Assembly (NCBI RefSeq): GCF_015291645.1
Contig: NZ_CP030055.1
Coordinates: forward strand, 5,518,001-5,582,000
Direction: 5' to 3'
Source of the DNA: Bradyrhizobium sp. CCBAU 53340
GTDB lineage: Bacteria > Pseudomonadota > Alphaproteobacteria > Rhizobiales > Xanthobacteraceae
DNA length: 64,000 bases
Below are positions 1 to 8,847 of this stretch, in pieces. The stretch's first letter is position 1, and each line of letters starts with the position of its first letter. Made by a program: the position numbers and the translations under genes. Below the pieces are notes generated by a model. The model ran no database searches, had not been told where the DNA came from, and saw nothing but the letters and a program-made list of their open reading frames with translations.

Positions 1-1
1 C

Positions 2-367
2 GCCGGCACGGTGCGCGGCGCCGACGACCGCTTCATGCTGGATTATTGGGGCCTTGCGCTGAAGCAGGCCTCGGACGAGCTGCGCGAGCAGCTCGTCGAG
101 CGCCAGGAAGTGCCGCCGCGCAATCGCAAATGGAAGGTCGCGGTGTGTGGTCCGCAGCGCCCGGCCCAGGTCGCGCTCGGCCCCGACTTCACCATCGGCT
201 GGGACTCCCATGCGGCCGATTTCGCCATGACGCTCGGCGAGTTCTACTGCAAGGGTCTCACCGCGCCCGTGATGGTCGAGATCAAGCGCGACGACGTCGT
301 GTTCGCGCGCGTCTACGACATCCGGGGCCGCAGCATCTCCAGCCTGCTGTCGATCCCGGCGCCGTAA
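2..367 (+). CDS. C-terminal part of a membrane glycosyltransferase (GT39-like), 5' end outside window
   Basis: The reading frame is open from the left edge (frame of position 2) to the TAA at 365-367, so this is the tail of a gene that begins upstream. The roughly 120 residues are soluble and contain the phrases DYWGLALKQA and VAVCGPQRPAQVALGPDF, which I associate with the C-terminal domain following the membrane helices of rhizobial family 39 (ArnT/PMT-like) glycosyltransferases. Such enzymes transfer sugars from polyprenyl-phosphate donors at the outer face of the inner membrane. The catalytic N-terminal half is not visible, so the assignment rests on family memory of the tail only. No membrane segment lies in the visible part. 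Confidence 0.55.
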   Translation, partial: AGTVRGADDRFMLDYWGLALKQASDELREQLVERQEVPPRNRKWKVAVCGPQRPAQVALGPDFTIGWDSHAADFAMTLGEFYCKGLTAPVMVEIKRDDVVFARVYDIRGRSISSLLSIPAP

Positions 368-560
368 CGATCGCTGCTTGATCGATCGGCCGCGCAGACG
401 AGACGTCGTCCGGCGGCGCGTAGCCGGTTCTGAAATCCGGAACCTCGCAGCACGCCTCCATGCAGGCGACGCCGAACTGCCGCGCTTGGCGCGCCTTGCT
501 GCCAGCCCCTTGCAAGACTAGGCTCCCTCCCCGCAACAACGAGGTTCGGAGAGATTTGCC

Positions 561-1340
561 ATGTCGCCAGCGGAAGCCCGCCTGAAGGAAGTGCCGTCTG
601 ATATGACGGAGGCCGAGTGGCAGCAACGGGTCAATCTCGCCGCCTGCTATCGCCTCGTCGCGCTGTACGGCTGGGACGATCTGGTCGACACCCACATCTC
701 CGCGCGCGTTCCCGGCCCCGACCATCACTTCCTGATCAATCCCTACGGGCTGATGTTCGACGAGATCACCGCCTCGAGCCTGGTCAAGGTCGACCTGCAC
801 GGCAACCAGCTCTCCGAGAGCGAGTACAGCATCAACCCGGCCGGCTTCACCATCCATTCGGCGATCCACGAGGTCCGCGAGGACGCGATCTGCGTCCTGC
901 ATCTCCACACGCTCGACGGCACCGCGGTGTCGAGCAGCGCCGAGGGCCTCCTGCCGCTCAACCAGACCGCCCAGCTGGTCACCCACGACCTCGCCTATCA
1001 CGACTATGAAGGCATCGCGCTCGATCACGACGAGCGGCCGCGGCTGCAGAAGGATCTCGGCGACCACAACCACATGCTCCTGCGCAATCACGGCACGCTG
1101 ACCGTCGGTCGCTCGGTCGCCTCCGCCTTCGAGCGCATGTATCACCTCGAGCGCGCCTGCTCGATGCAGGTGCGCACCCGCGCGCTGGGCACGCCCGTCT
1201 ATCCGGTCGAGGAGATCGCGATCGAGAAGAACACCGAGCTGCTCGCCAACCGCGACAACGCCGAGCTGCGCGCGACCAACCTCGTGTGGCCGCCGCTGCT
1301 GCGCAAGCTCGACCGCGAGCTGCCGGGCTATCGGTCTTGA
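561..1340 (+). CDS. class II aldolase/adducin family protein
   Basis: A 259-residue protein with the class II aldolase fold. The divalent-metal site is visible as H114 and H116 in VLHLHTLDG and H177 in LLRNHGTL, and the N-terminal part has the expected DTHISARVPG segment near residue 43. Family members cleave or epimerise phosphorylated or free sugars and hydroxy acids (fuculose-phosphate aldolase, ribulose-phosphate epimerase). The length fits the stand-alone aldolase-II family of proteobacteria, which is often annotated without a substrate. The ATG is preceded by a GGAGAGA ribosome-binding site. The gene appears monocistronic and is followed by a hairpin and a strong terminator. Substrate cannot be inferred. 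Confidence 0.85.
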   Translation: MSPAEARLKEVPSDMTEAEWQQRVNLAACYRLVALYGWDDLVDTHISARVPGPDHHFLINPYGLMFDEITASSLVKVDLHGNQLSESEYSINPAGFTIHSAIHEVREDAICVLHLHTLDGTAVSSSAEGLLPLNQTAQLVTHDLAYHDYEGIALDHDERPRLQKDLGDHNHMLLRNHGTLTVGRSVASAFERMYHLERACSMQVRTRALGTPVYPVEEIAIEKNTELLANRDNAELRATNLVWPPLLRKLDRELPGYRS

Positions 1341-1355
1341 GATTTGCGCGAATTT

Positions 1356-1382
1356 GAGGTAGTATCTTCGTCGAACTACCTC
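1356..1382. repeat. inverted repeat downstream of the aldolase gene
   Basis: GAGGTAGT (1356-1363) and ACTACCTC (1375-1382) are perfect complements around an 11-nt loop. There is no T-run, so this is not itself a classical terminator. It lies 15 bp after the aldolase stop and 17 bp before a clear terminator, so it may be a 3'-end stabilising hairpin. Confidence 0.5.
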
Positions 1383-1398
1383 TGCATGTTCTGGAATG

Positions 1399-1428
1399 AA
1401 ACGCCGTCCAATCCCGGACGGCGTTTTT
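1399..1428 (+). terminator. Rho-independent terminator of the aldolase gene
   Basis: A perfect stem AACGCCGTCC/GGACGGCGTT around a 6-nt loop is followed on the plus strand by a run of five T. This is the expected end of the aldolase transcript starting upstream of 561. Confidence 0.85.
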
Positions 1429-1456
1429 ATTTTGGGGCGGTCACCCGTGCCTCCGC

Positions 1457-1573
1457 CGTCATTGCGAGGAGCTCGCGACAAAATTGCGAAGCAATTTTGC
1501 GCTGAAGCGACGAAGCAATCCAGAGTGTTCCCGCGGAGGGATTCTGGATTGCTTCGCTTCGCTCGCAATGACG
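1457..1573. repeat. palindromic intergenic repeat, CGTCATTGCGAG family (copy 1)
   Basis: The element starts with CGTCATTGCGAG (1457-1468) and ends with the exact complement CTCGCAATGACG (1562-1573). Internal complementary blocks (AAATTGCGAAGCAATTT; CAATCCAG...CTGGATTG) allow a long folded structure. A second, shorter member with the same termini lies at 41438-41524. Such elements are dispersed in rhizobial genomes. No coding function is seen. Confidence 0.8.
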
Positions 1574-1604
1574 AGGAGAGAGTCTTCGTAGGCTGGAGGT
1601 CTCG

Positions 1605-1691
1605 TAGGGTGGACAAAGTGGAGCGTGCCCACGTTCTTTCGCAATCATTGAGAGGTGGTGGGCACGGCGCTTTGCGCCTTTGCCCACCCTA
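1605..1691. repeat. palindromic intergenic repeat, TAGGGTGG family
   Basis: The termini TAGGGTGG (1605-1612) and CCACCCTA (1684-1691) are perfect complements, with further complementary segments inside (GTGCCCAC near 1625 and GTGGGCAC near 1658). It directly abuts the 3' end of the M20 peptidase gene (stop at 1704) and could act as that gene's transcript end. This type of repeat is familiar from Bradyrhizobium spacers. Confidence 0.7.
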
Positions 1692-1703
1692 CCGCAGCTC
1701 GGC

Positions 1704-3098
1704 CTATTTCACCTCGGCCAGCGCCGCGAGGATCCTTGCCCAGGAGCGGATACCCTTCTGGAAGCTGCGCAGATCGTACTTCTCGTTCGGCGAATGGATG
1801 TTGTCGTCGTCGAGGCCGAAACCGACCAGCAGCGAGTCGAGGCCGAGCGCGCGCTTGAAATCGGCGACGATCGGGATCGAGGCGCCGGAGCCCATCAGCA
1901 CGGTCTCCTTGCCCCATTCCTCAGTCAGCGCCTGCCTTGCCGCCGCAAGCGGCTTCATGTTCCAGTCGAGCGCCACGGCCGGTGCGGCGGAATGGTCGCC
2001 GAACTCGACCTTGCAGTCGCCGGGAATCCGGGCGGTGACATAGTCGCGGAAGGCTTTGCGGATCTTCTGGGGATCCTGCCCCTGAACCAGCCGGAACGAG
2101 ACCTTGGCTGAGGCATGCGAGGGGATCACCGTCTTGGAGCCTTCGCCGATGTAGCCGCCCCAGATGCCGTTGACGTCGCAGGTCGGACGCGTGGAGGCCT
2201 GTTCGACCATGAGGCGTCCCCTCTCGCCGGCTGGAATCGACAGCCCGACCGGCTTGAGGAACGATTCCGGCGTGAAGTTGAGCTTCTTCCACTGCTCCAG
2301 GATTTCCGGCGGCGTGTCCTTCACGCCGTCATAGAAACCGGGAATGGTGATGTGGTTGTCGTCGTCGAACAGGCCGCCGAGAATCCTGGTCAGCACCCGG
2401 ATCGGATTCATCGCCGTGCCGCCGAACACGCCGGAATGAAGGTCGCGGCTGGCAGCGGTGATCTTCACCTCTTCATAGAGCAGGCCGCGCAGCGCCGTGG
2501 TGATCGCCGGCGTTTCCGGGTCCCACATGCTGGTGTCGCAAACCAGCACGTAGTCGGCCTTGAACTCGTCCTTGTTGGCCTCGACGAACGGCACGAAGTT
2601 CTTGGAGCCAACCTCCTCCTCACCTTCGATCAGGAAGGTGATGTCGATCGGCAGCGAGCCCGTCACTTTCTTCCAGGCGCGGCAGGCCTCGACAAAGGTC
2701 ATCACCTGGCCCTTGTCGTCCTCGGCGCCACGCGCGACGATGATCTTGCGGCCGTCGGCATGATCGGTCACGGCAGGCTCGAATGGCGGACGATGCCAGA
2801 GGTCGAGCGGATCGACTGGCTGCACGTCGTAATGGCCATAGAAGATCACATGCGGCCGTCCGCCCGCACCGGTCTTGCCGACGACGGCGGGATGGCCGGC
2901 AGTCGGTCTCACTTCGGTCGCGACGCCGAGGCTCGCGATGTCCCTGGCCAGATGCTCGGCCGCCGCCTTGCACTCGCCGGCAAAGGCCGGATCGGCGGAG
3001 ATCGACTTGATCCGCAGCAGCGAGAACAGACGCTCAAGACTGTTGTCAAAGTCCTTGTCGATGTGGTCGAGCACGGATTGAAGCTGCGCGTTGGCCAT
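1704..3098 (-). CDS. M20 family metallodipeptidase
   Basis: A 464-residue zinc peptidase of the M20/M25/M40 (ArgE/DapE/carnosinase) type. The metal and catalytic elements are all visible: HYD at 89-91 (GHYDVQP), the bridging aspartate in RGAEDDKGQ near 127, and EGEEEVGS at 158-165. The dimerisation lid domain follows (DLHSGVFGG), which is characteristic of dipeptidases rather than of DapE. The length is typical. No signal peptide is seen, so it acts in the cytoplasm, probably on dipeptides or N-acyl amino acids. The start ATG at 3098 is preceded by the spacer to the GT87-like gene (25 bp), so the two may be cotranscribed. Confidence 0.9.
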   Translation of the reverse strand: MANAQLQSVLDHIDKDFDNSLERLFSLLRIKSISADPAFAGECKAAAEHLARDIASLGVATEVRPTAGHPAVVGKTGAGGRPHVIFYGHYDVQPVDPLDLWHRPPFEPAVTDHADGRKIIVARGAEDDKGQVMTFVEACRAWKKVTGSLPIDITFLIEGEEEVGSKNFVPFVEANKDEFKADYVLVCDTSMWDPETPAITTALRGLLYEEVKITAASRDLHSGVFGGTAMNPIRVLTRILGGLFDDDNHITIPGFYDGVKDTPPEILEQWKKLNFTPESFLKPVGLSIPAGERGRLMVEQASTRPTCDVNGIWGGYIGEGSKTVIPSHASAKVSFRLVQGQDPQKIRKAFRDYVTARIPGDCKVEFGDHSAAPAVALDWNMKPLAAARQALTEEWGKETVLMGSGASIPIVADFKRALGLDSLLVGFGLDDDNIHSPNEKYDLRSFQKGIRSWARILAALAEVK

Positions 3099-3123
3099 GG
3101 TCGGATGTCCCGCTTTTCGAGTC

Positions 3124-4473
3124 TCAAGATGGCTGTGGTTTTAGCCCTGCCGCGGCGTCGGAGCTAGCCGCGTCAGGCGGATGCCTTATGTGCCAGGCGA
3201 GCGTAACGGCGAGAATCGCCGTGGCGAGGAGATTGTTGCCCCAGGCCTGGAAGGCGTTGGGAAACCAAGGCAGCGACAGCAGCATGAAAATGCCGGCAGC
3301 GCCGAGCGCGAGCCAGGTTCCCAGCCGCACCTTCGGCCTGATGTCGAAGGCAGCACGATGCATCAGCACCGTCATCGGCAGGAACAGCCACATGAAGTAA
3401 TATTGTCGCGCCAGCGGCGAGGCCACCGTCATCAGGCAGAACAGAATGCCGAGCTCCTCGGCGTCCGAGCGCGCGGTTCGCTTGCGCGCCTGCGGCATGA
3501 CAGCGACAAAGCCGAGCCCGAGCAAGACCGATATCGCGAGCACGATCCAGTTCGCAGTCCTGTAATCGACGTCGATGACATTCATCGTGCGTGGCGGCTT
3601 ACTGGGATCTTCCAGATTGTAGTTGATCGGCCTGACCAGCCGGTGGGTCACCGCGATGAGGGACTGGTTGACCCACGACCAGTTCTGCTCATCGCGCTGG
3701 CCGAACCCCTTTTCCGAGCTCGAGCCGACCATGCCCTGGTACCAGGTGTTGAGCTCGGCGGCGTTGCGCGCGAAGCCGCGGATCGGCGCCGGCACGACAT
3801 AGAGCAGGATGCCGATGAAAGCGATCATGCTCAGGACGGCCGTCCATTGCCTTCGCCAGACCAGATAAGGCAGCACCGCGATCGGAAACACCTTGATGGC
3901 GGTGGCGAGCGCGAACATGAAGCCGGCGAACCAGGACCGCTGATGCTGAAGGCACCAGATGCCGTAGAGCATGATCGCAAGCAGGACGAGGTTCGGCTGA
4001 CCGAGATCGAACATGTCGAACACGAAGGTCACGGTGACGAACGCCGGCAGTGCTTCGAGCCACGGACCGGGCTTGCGGTCCGCGCCGGTCATCGCATTGG
4101 AGAGAATGCCCGTGTACCACCATGCCACCCCGTTCAGGATCGACAGCACGAGGTAGAGCGGGATCTTGCCGAACCAGCTCGGGATCGCCAGCAGGATCGC
4201 CGGCAGCGGCGGATAGATGAACTCGAACTGGTGATGGATGTCGCTGGGATAGAGCGGACCGCCATGCAGCACCTGCTGTCCGGCCCAGTACCACAGCGCG
4301 TAGTCCTTGGTCTTGCCGTGGCCGAAGATCTCCGGCCCGAGGACATCGGCGGTGAGAACGGCGCAGCAGAGCAGGAAAAGCAGATCGAGCGGCGCGCGCA
4401 GCGACGGAAGCCGCAATGCGCGAGGTTTAGCGGACGGAGTCGAGAGTGTCACATTATGTCCAATCGGAAACAA
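3124..4473 (-). CDS. GT87-type (DUF2029) membrane glycosyltransferase
   Basis: A 449-residue polytopic protein with about ten hydrophobic helices. An aspartate/lysine-bearing first loop (HGKTKDYALWYWAGQ) and the FEFIYPPLPAILLA segment are hallmarks of the DUF2029/GT87 mannosyltransferase-like family. Later loops contain the AIKVFPIAVLPYLVWRRQW block, typical of these GT-C enzymes. By family, it would use polyprenyl-phosphate sugars at the periplasmic side of the inner membrane. It lies upstream of, and on the same strand as, the M20 peptidase. Acceptor and sugar are unknown. Confidence 0.8.
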   Translation of the reverse strand: MFPIGHNVTLSTPSAKPRALRLPSLRAPLDLLFLLCCAVLTADVLGPEIFGHGKTKDYALWYWAGQQVLHGGPLYPSDIHHQFEFIYPPLPAILLAIPSWFGKIPLYLVLSILNGVAWWYTGILSNAMTGADRKPGPWLEALPAFVTVTFVFDMFDLGQPNLVLLAIMLYGIWCLQHQRSWFAGFMFALATAIKVFPIAVLPYLVWRRQWTAVLSMIAFIGILLYVVPAPIRGFARNAAELNTWYQGMVGSSSEKGFGQRDEQNWSWVNQSLIAVTHRLVRPINYNLEDPSKPPRTMNVIDVDYRTANWIVLAISVLLGLGFVAVMPQARKRTARSDAEELGILFCLMTVASPLARQYYFMWLFLPMTVLMHRAAFDIRPKVRLGTWLALGAAGIFMLLSLPWFPNAFQAWGNNLLATAILAVTLAWHIRHPPDAASSDAAAGLKPQPS

Positions 4474-4612
4474 ACTGCACGTAGCAGACCGACGGACGCT
4501 TGGAGAGTCCCCCCCCGACCCGAATTTGTAGTGTTGCGAGCGATCGCGTCCTGGCCTCGGCCGCCCCGCCCCAGGCTCGCGGGTGAATTTGCCTCAACTG
4601 GTGGCTGGCTGC

Positions 4613-6235
4613 CTATCTTCGCAGCAGTCCGCCAAGCGCGCCGCGGACGAGCGCGCGGCCGACCGAGCCGCCGAGCTGGCCGCCGACCGATTTGCCGAGA
4701 TCGGCCACCACGCCACCGACCACCTTGTTGGTCACCGTGCGCGTGACGTCGCGCGCGATGCGCTGTCCCGTCGTCAGCCGGTTACGCCCGGTATTGGTGC
4801 CGAAGATGGTGCCGACGATCGAGCCGATCTGGCCGAGAATGCCGCCGCCGCTTGCTCCCGCCTGGCCGTCGGCCGTCACAACAGTGCCGGCGATGCGCTT
4901 CTGGAGGATCTCGTAGGCGGATTCGGCGTCGATCGCGGTGTCGTATTTGCCCTTGACCGGGCTTGCATCCATGATCGCCTTGCGCTCCTCCGGGCTGATC
5001 GGCCCGATACGCGCCGAGGGCGGGCGGATCATGACACGCTCGACCATCGCCGGGGTGCCGTTGCCTTCCAGAAACGACACCAGCGCCTCGCCCTTGCCGA
5101 GCTCCATGATCACCTTGGCGGTGTCGAGCTTCGGGTTGGGCCGGAAGGTCTGGGCGGCGGCGGCGACCGCCTTCTGGTCGCGCGGCGTGAAGGCGCGTAA
5201 CGCATGCTGCACCCGGTTGCCCATCTGCCCGAGCACGCGGTCGGGCACGTCGATCGGGTTCTGCGTGACGAAATAGACGCCGACGCCCTTGGAGCGGATC
5301 AGGCGAACCACCTGCTCGATCTTGTCCATCAGTGCCTTCGGCGCGTCGTTGAACAACAGATGCGCCTCGTCGAAGAAGAACACCAGCTTGGGCTTGGGCA
5401 GGTCGCCGGCCTCGGGCAATTCCTCGAACAGCTCTGACAGCATCCACAGCAGGAATGTCGCGTAAAGCCGCGGGCTTTGCATCAGCTTGTCGGCGACCAG
5501 GATGTTGACCATGCCGCGGCCGTCGCGGTCGGTCTTCATGAAGTCCTTCAGGCTCAGCGCCGGCTCGCCGAAGAATTTGGCGCCGCCCTGGTTCTCCAGC
5601 ACCAGGAGCTGGCGCTGGATGGTGCCGACGGTGGCCTTGGTGACGTTGCCGAAGCCCTGCGCCGCTTGCCGGATCGGTGCGAGCGGATCCTCCTCCGCGT
5701 CCGGCTCCTTCTTGCCGCTGTCGGGCACGATGGCGTCGAGCAACGCCCGCAGGTCCTTCATGTCGATCAACGTCAGGCCATTGTCGTCGGCAACGCGGAA
5801 GGCGACGTTGAGCACGCCCTCCTGCACGTCATTGAGATCGAGCATGCGCGCCAGCAGCAGCGGCCCCATCTCGGTGACGGTAGCCCGTACCGGATGGCCC
5901 TGCTCGCCAAACACGTCCCAGAACACCGTCGAGAACTGGTCCGGCTGGAACGTCAGTGCCATCTCGGTGGCGCGCTTGACGATGAAGTCTTTTGCCTCCC
6001 CGACCTCGGAAATGCCGGAGAGATCGCCCTTGATGTCGGCGGCGAACACCGGAACACCGGCCCGCGCAAATCCTTCCGCCATCACTTGCAGCGTGACCGT
6101 CTTGCCCGTTCCGGTCGCTCCCGTCACGAGGCCGTGGCGATTGGCGAGCGCCAGCGTCAGCCAGGCCTGCTCGTCTCCCTTGCCGACGAAAATCTTGTCG
6201 TCGGTATCGCCGAGCTTGTTGTCCTGCGCCGTCAT
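4613..6235 (-). CDS. HerA-like helicase/ATPase (DUF853 family)
   Basis: A 540-residue P-loop ATPase of the DUF853 / HerA-like C-terminal family. Walker A is GATGTGKT at 39-46 and Walker B is LVFFFDE at 284-290; the sensor-like [18 protein letters not shown] segment follows at 324-341. The C-terminus is glycine/arginine-rich. I chose the ATG at 6235 because a GAGAGAG ribosome site precedes it; the longer upstream reading (to 6400) has an unlikely composition. Relatives of HerA are hexameric DNA translocases, but members of this bacterial subfamily lack a known function. No NurA nuclease gene is adjacent. It is transcribed alone. Confidence 0.85.
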   Translation of the reverse strand: MTAQDNKLGDTDDKIFVGKGDEQAWLTLALANRHGLVTGATGTGKTVTLQVMAEGFARAGVPVFAADIKGDLSGISEVGEAKDFIVKRATEMALTFQPDQFSTVFWDVFGEQGHPVRATVTEMGPLLLARMLDLNDVQEGVLNVAFRVADDNGLTLIDMKDLRALLDAIVPDSGKKEPDAEEDPLAPIRQAAQGFGNVTKATVGTIQRQLLVLENQGGAKFFGEPALSLKDFMKTDRDGRGMVNILVADKLMQSPRLYATFLLWMLSELFEELPEAGDLPKPKLVFFFDEAHLLFNDAPKALMDKIEQVVRLIRSKGVGVYFVTQNPIDVPDRVLGQMGNRVQHALRAFTPRDQKAVAAAAQTFRPNPKLDTAKVIMELGKGEALVSFLEGNGTPAMVERVMIRPPSARIGPISPEERKAIMDASPVKGKYDTAIDAESAYEILQKRIAGTVVTADGQAGASGGGILGQIGSIVGTIFGTNTGRNRLTTGQRIARDVTRTVTNKVVGGVVADLGKSVGGQLGGSVGRALVRGALGGLLRR

Positions 6236-6578
6236 CACTCTCTCTATCGTTTGTTTCGCGTATCGAACGCGAGCCCGCCAGTTCCGTAGTTTAATGCATG
6301 TCGCAAGTCGAATGAAACCGTTCAAGGCGCCGCCGAGCTGCGACATTGTCGGAGACGACGCGCGCGGCATGCTCCAAAAGTCGGAAGCGTACATTCGCAC
6401 CGCGGCAATTTTTCACGGATTTGTTCTCCGCCCTTGCATCGCTGCAACACTTTTCGCGTCTTCGAGAATGAATCGGAACGTTGCGTGCGTTCATCGCTTG
6501 TATTTCACATCACACCGGCTCAAGATCGTTTTTCGAAAGAATACTCCGGCATGCAAACCGGCTGAGGGGCGGGCCAAT
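6236..6578. other. 343-bp spacer between divergent genes
   Basis: No convincing gene is seen here. The spacer separates the HerA-like gene (minus) from a small plus-strand gene. It holds an inverted pair ATGTCGCA (6298-6305) / TGCGACAT (6339-6346) about 65 bp upstream of the HerA-like start, and a more AT-rich stretch at 6490-6545 that probably carries the promoter of the gene at 6579. Confidence 0.4.
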
Positions 6579-6944
6579 ATGGACGAGCTGATCGGGCGGC
6601 TGGCCACAAACGCCAGCATAGATAGTGCTGTCGCTGAAAAGACCGTCGGCATTATCCTGGGTTTCCTTCGCAGCGAAGGTCCGTCTGACAGCGTGCAGGC
6701 CCTGATCGACCAGATTCCGGGTGCAGAAAGGGCGATCGAAGCGTCCAGGAGCGGCGGAGGGCTGTCACGGCTGATGGGCGGCGGCCTGATGGCCGTCGGC
6801 ACGCGCCTGATGGGCCTGGGACTTGGCATGTCCGACATCCAGACCATTGCTCGTGAACTTTTTCGCTTCGGTCGAGACAAAATCGGAGCGGATCAGATGG
6901 GCAAGATCATCGCAGGGACGCCAGGCCTCAGCCAATTCGCCTGA
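6579..6944 (+). CDS. small helical protein, DUF2267-like
   Basis: A 121-residue protein beginning MDELIGRLATNASIDS. The first half is predicted helical and ends in a proline-flanked IPGAERAIEAS segment. The second half contains a glycine/methionine-rich stretch (LMGGGLMAVGTRLMGLGLG, residues 65-83), followed by another helix. The overall pattern recalls short DUF2267-type proteins of rhizobia; I am not certain of the family. The ATG at 6579 was preferred over upstream starts because the upstream sequence has no coding character. The DUF4332 gene begins 24 bp downstream, so the two probably form an operon. Confidence 0.6.
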   Translation: MDELIGRLATNASIDSAVAEKTVGIILGFLRSEGPSDSVQALIDQIPGAERAIEASRSGGGLSRLMGGGLMAVGTRLMGLGLGMSDIQTIARELFRFGRDKIGADQMGKIIAGTPGLSQFA

Positions 6945-6968
6945 GCTGTCGTATTCATACCGAGCATC

Positions 6969-7376
6969 ATGACATATCCGATTTCCGAGATTGAGGGCCT
7001 GCCGGCCTTTGCCGCCAACAAGCTGAAGGCGCACGGCATCCGCACCACCGACGCGCTGCTGGAAGCTGCAAGCACGGCGAAGGGCCGCAAGGCGCTCTCG
7101 ACCAAGACCGGCATCAGCGAGCAACAGCTGCTGGAATGGGCCAACGTCTCCGACTATATGCGGATTCCCGGCATGGGCCGGGCCAAGGTCGGCCTGGTCC
7201 GCGCCGCCGGCGTCACGACGGTGCGCGAGCTCGCCTATCGGAATCCGGCAAGGCTGGCGCAGAGCATGCGCGAGGCGAACGACCGGAAGAAGCTCGTCCG
7301 CATCCTGCCGTCGGAGAAGTCAGTCGGCGACATTATCGCCAAGGCCAAGAAGCTGGCACCGAAGATCACGTATTGA
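6969..7376 (+). CDS. DUF4332 domain-containing helix-hairpin-helix-like protein
   Basis: A 135-residue protein with two helix-hairpin-helix-like units. The first is IEGLPAFAANKLKAHGIRTT (8-27) and the second is MRIPGMGRAKVGLVRAAGVT (64-83). This duplicated pattern defines DUF4332, a family related to the HhH DNA-binding units of polymerases and nucleases. The C-terminus is lysine-rich. It probably binds DNA non-specifically, but no experimental role is known to me. It follows the DUF2267-like gene closely and is followed by a long palindromic repeat. Confidence 0.8.
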   Translation: MTYPISEIEGLPAFAANKLKAHGIRTTDALLEAASTAKGRKALSTKTGISEQQLLEWANVSDYMRIPGMGRAKVGLVRAAGVTTVRELAYRNPARLAQSMREANDRKKLVRILPSEKSVGDIIAKAKKLAPKITY

Positions 7377-7404
7377 GGGCAAGCTCTCTCCCGCATTCTT
7401 CCTT

Positions 7405-7551
7405 CACCGTCATCCTGGGGCGCGAGTGGCGCGATGCAAGGCATCGCGCCGGGAGCCTCGAAGGATGCACGGCCACGCTGCCGCAACACGGAGAGATGGG
7501 CCGTCGCCCTTCGAGGGCCGCTGAAGAAGCGGCCACCTCAGGGTGACGGTG
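7405..7551. repeat. palindromic intergenic repeat, CCGTCATCCTG family (copy 1)
   Basis: The outer ends CACCGTCA and TGACGGTG are complementary, and GGCGCGATGC/GCATCGCGCC forms an internal stem. About 51 nt of its right part (from 7499) are identical to 42470-42521, showing a dispersed family. It lies between the DUF4332 gene and folP. Confidence 0.8.
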
Positions 7552-7620
7552 ATAGAGCAGCGCTCATACACCCCCAATCCCGCCTTGAATCCCCCCTCCC
7601 CGACCGCTAAAGCGGGCCGC

Positions 7621-8481
7621 ATGAATGCCTCGCCCTCCCCATCCGTCCCGCCGGCCGGCTCGGCCGGGCCTGATGTGTTGCGGACGCTCGTGGGCCGGCC
7701 GTTGCCGGCGGTGATGGGCGTTCTCAACGTGACGCCGGATTCCTTTTCCGACGGCGGCGATTTCATCGCGCCGGACCAGGCGCTGGCGCGGGCGCGGGCG
7801 ATGATCGCCGATGGCGTCGACATCATCGATATCGGCGCCGAATCCACCAGGCCCTACAAGGGCGCCCAGCCGGTCACGGCGGCTGACGAGCTGGCACGGC
7901 TCAAACCGGTGCTCTCAGACATCGTGGCGCTGGCCGTGCCGGTTTCGATCGACAGCATGAAGGCGGAAGTCGTCGCCTTCGCGCTCGACCAGGGCGCGGC
8001 GATCGCCAACGACGTCTGGGGATTGCAGCGCGACGCCCACATGGCGCCGCTGATTGCTGCGAGAGGCGTCCCCGTCATCGTCATGCACAACCGCGACAGC
8101 GTCGATTCCGCCATCGACATCGTCGCTGACATGAAGGCGTTCTTCCTGCGCTCGCTCGATATCGCCGCTAAGGCCGGTATCGCGCGCAGCAAGATCGTGC
8201 TCGATCCCGGCATCGGGTTCGGCAAGACCGCCGAGCAGAGCATGATCGCGCTGGCGCGCTTACACGAGCTCGACATGTTCGGCCTGCCGATCCTGGTCGG
8301 TGCCTCGCGAAAACGCTTCATCGCCTCGGTGTGGCCGTCGGAGCCGAAAGAGCGGCTCGCCGGCTCGATCGCTGCGCATCTGATCGCCGCGCAGAAGGGC
8401 GCGAAGATCATCCGGACCCATGACGTCGCCGAGACCTTGCAGGCCTTGCGGGTCGCACACGCAATCGAGAGCAAGCAATGA
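7621..8481 (+). CDS. folP: dihydropteroate synthase
   Basis: A 286-residue enzyme joining 6-hydroxymethyl-dihydropterin pyrophosphate to p-aminobenzoate in folate synthesis; the target of sulfonamides. The signature MGVLNVTPDSFSDGG is at 32-46, DIGAESTRP follows, and the C-terminal VGASRKRF motif that contacts the pterin phosphate is present. The ATG at 7621 is used because the longer reading starts inside the upstream palindromic repeat. First gene of folP-folB-folK; its stop overlaps the folB start by 4 nt, indicating translational coupling. Confidence 0.95.
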   Translation: MNASPSPSVPPAGSAGPDVLRTLVGRPLPAVMGVLNVTPDSFSDGGDFIAPDQALARARAMIADGVDIIDIGAESTRPYKGAQPVTAADELARLKPVLSDIVALAVPVSIDSMKAEVVAFALDQGAAIANDVWGLQRDAHMAPLIAARGVPVIVMHNRDSVDSAIDIVADMKAFFLRSLDIAAKAGIARSKIVLDPGIGFGKTAEQSMIALARLHELDMFGLPILVGASRKRFIASVWPSEPKERLAGSIAAHLIAAQKGAKIIRTHDVAETLQALRVAHAIESKQ

Positions 8482-8846
8482 CCGATACGATCTTCGTGAC
8501 CGGCCTGTCGATCCATGCGCGCCATGGCGTGATGGATCACGAAACCGAAGTCGGCCAGCGTTTCGTCATCGACCTCGAGCTCTATACCGATCTGTCGGAG
8601 CCTTCGCGCAGCGACCGGCTCGCCGATACCGTCTCCTATGCCGACGTGGTGGCGACCACGACGGCGGCGTTCAAGAACACCAATTACAAGCTGCTGGAGC
8701 GCGCGGCGGGTGCCGTCGCCGACGCCATCCTGTCGCACTTTCCGCGCATCCGCGCCGTGAAAATCACCGTGCACAAGCCGCACGCCCCGATCGCCGCGAT
8801 CTTCGACGATGTCGGCATCATGCTGACCCGCTCGCGGCATCCCTGA
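8478..8846 (+). CDS. folB: dihydroneopterin aldolase
   Basis: A 122-residue protein of the FolB family, which converts 7,8-dihydroneopterin to 6-hydroxymethyl-dihydropterin and glycolaldehyde. The N-terminal GLSIHARHGVMDHE segment carries the substrate-binding region and the conserved E near residue 23. SYADVV and the C-terminal VKITVHKPHAPI block, with the catalytic lysine, match the family. The size is normal for an octameric tunnel-fold enzyme. It overlaps folP by 4 nt and is separated from folK by one base. Confidence 0.95.
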   Translation: MTDTIFVTGLSIHARHGVMDHETEVGQRFVIDLELYTDLSEPSRSDRLADTVSYADVVATTTAAFKNTNYKLLERAAGAVADAILSHFPRIRAVKITVHKPHAPIAAIFDDVGIMLTRSRHP

Positions 8847-8847
8847 C

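Noticed and set aside
282..1616. 444-codon open frame antisense to the aldolase gene
   Set aside because: It is a high-GC shadow of the plus-strand aldolase gene; composition is arginine/alanine/valine-rich with no domain and it runs through the terminator and a repeat.
3181..4746. 521-codon open frame opposite the GT87-like gene
   Set aside because: Composition is dominated by R, E, D, H and Q with no hydrophobic core; the opposite strand gives a coherent membrane protein.
6476..6500. GGAAC near 6476 as an EcfG-type promoter for the gene at 6579
   Set aside because: At the expected spacing the -10 element reads GCTT rather than GTT; a single half-match is not enough.
7543..7620. Longer folP start at GTG 7543
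   Set aside because: It begins inside the palindromic repeat, and the added 26 residues have no similarity to FolP; the ATG at 7621 gives the normal length.
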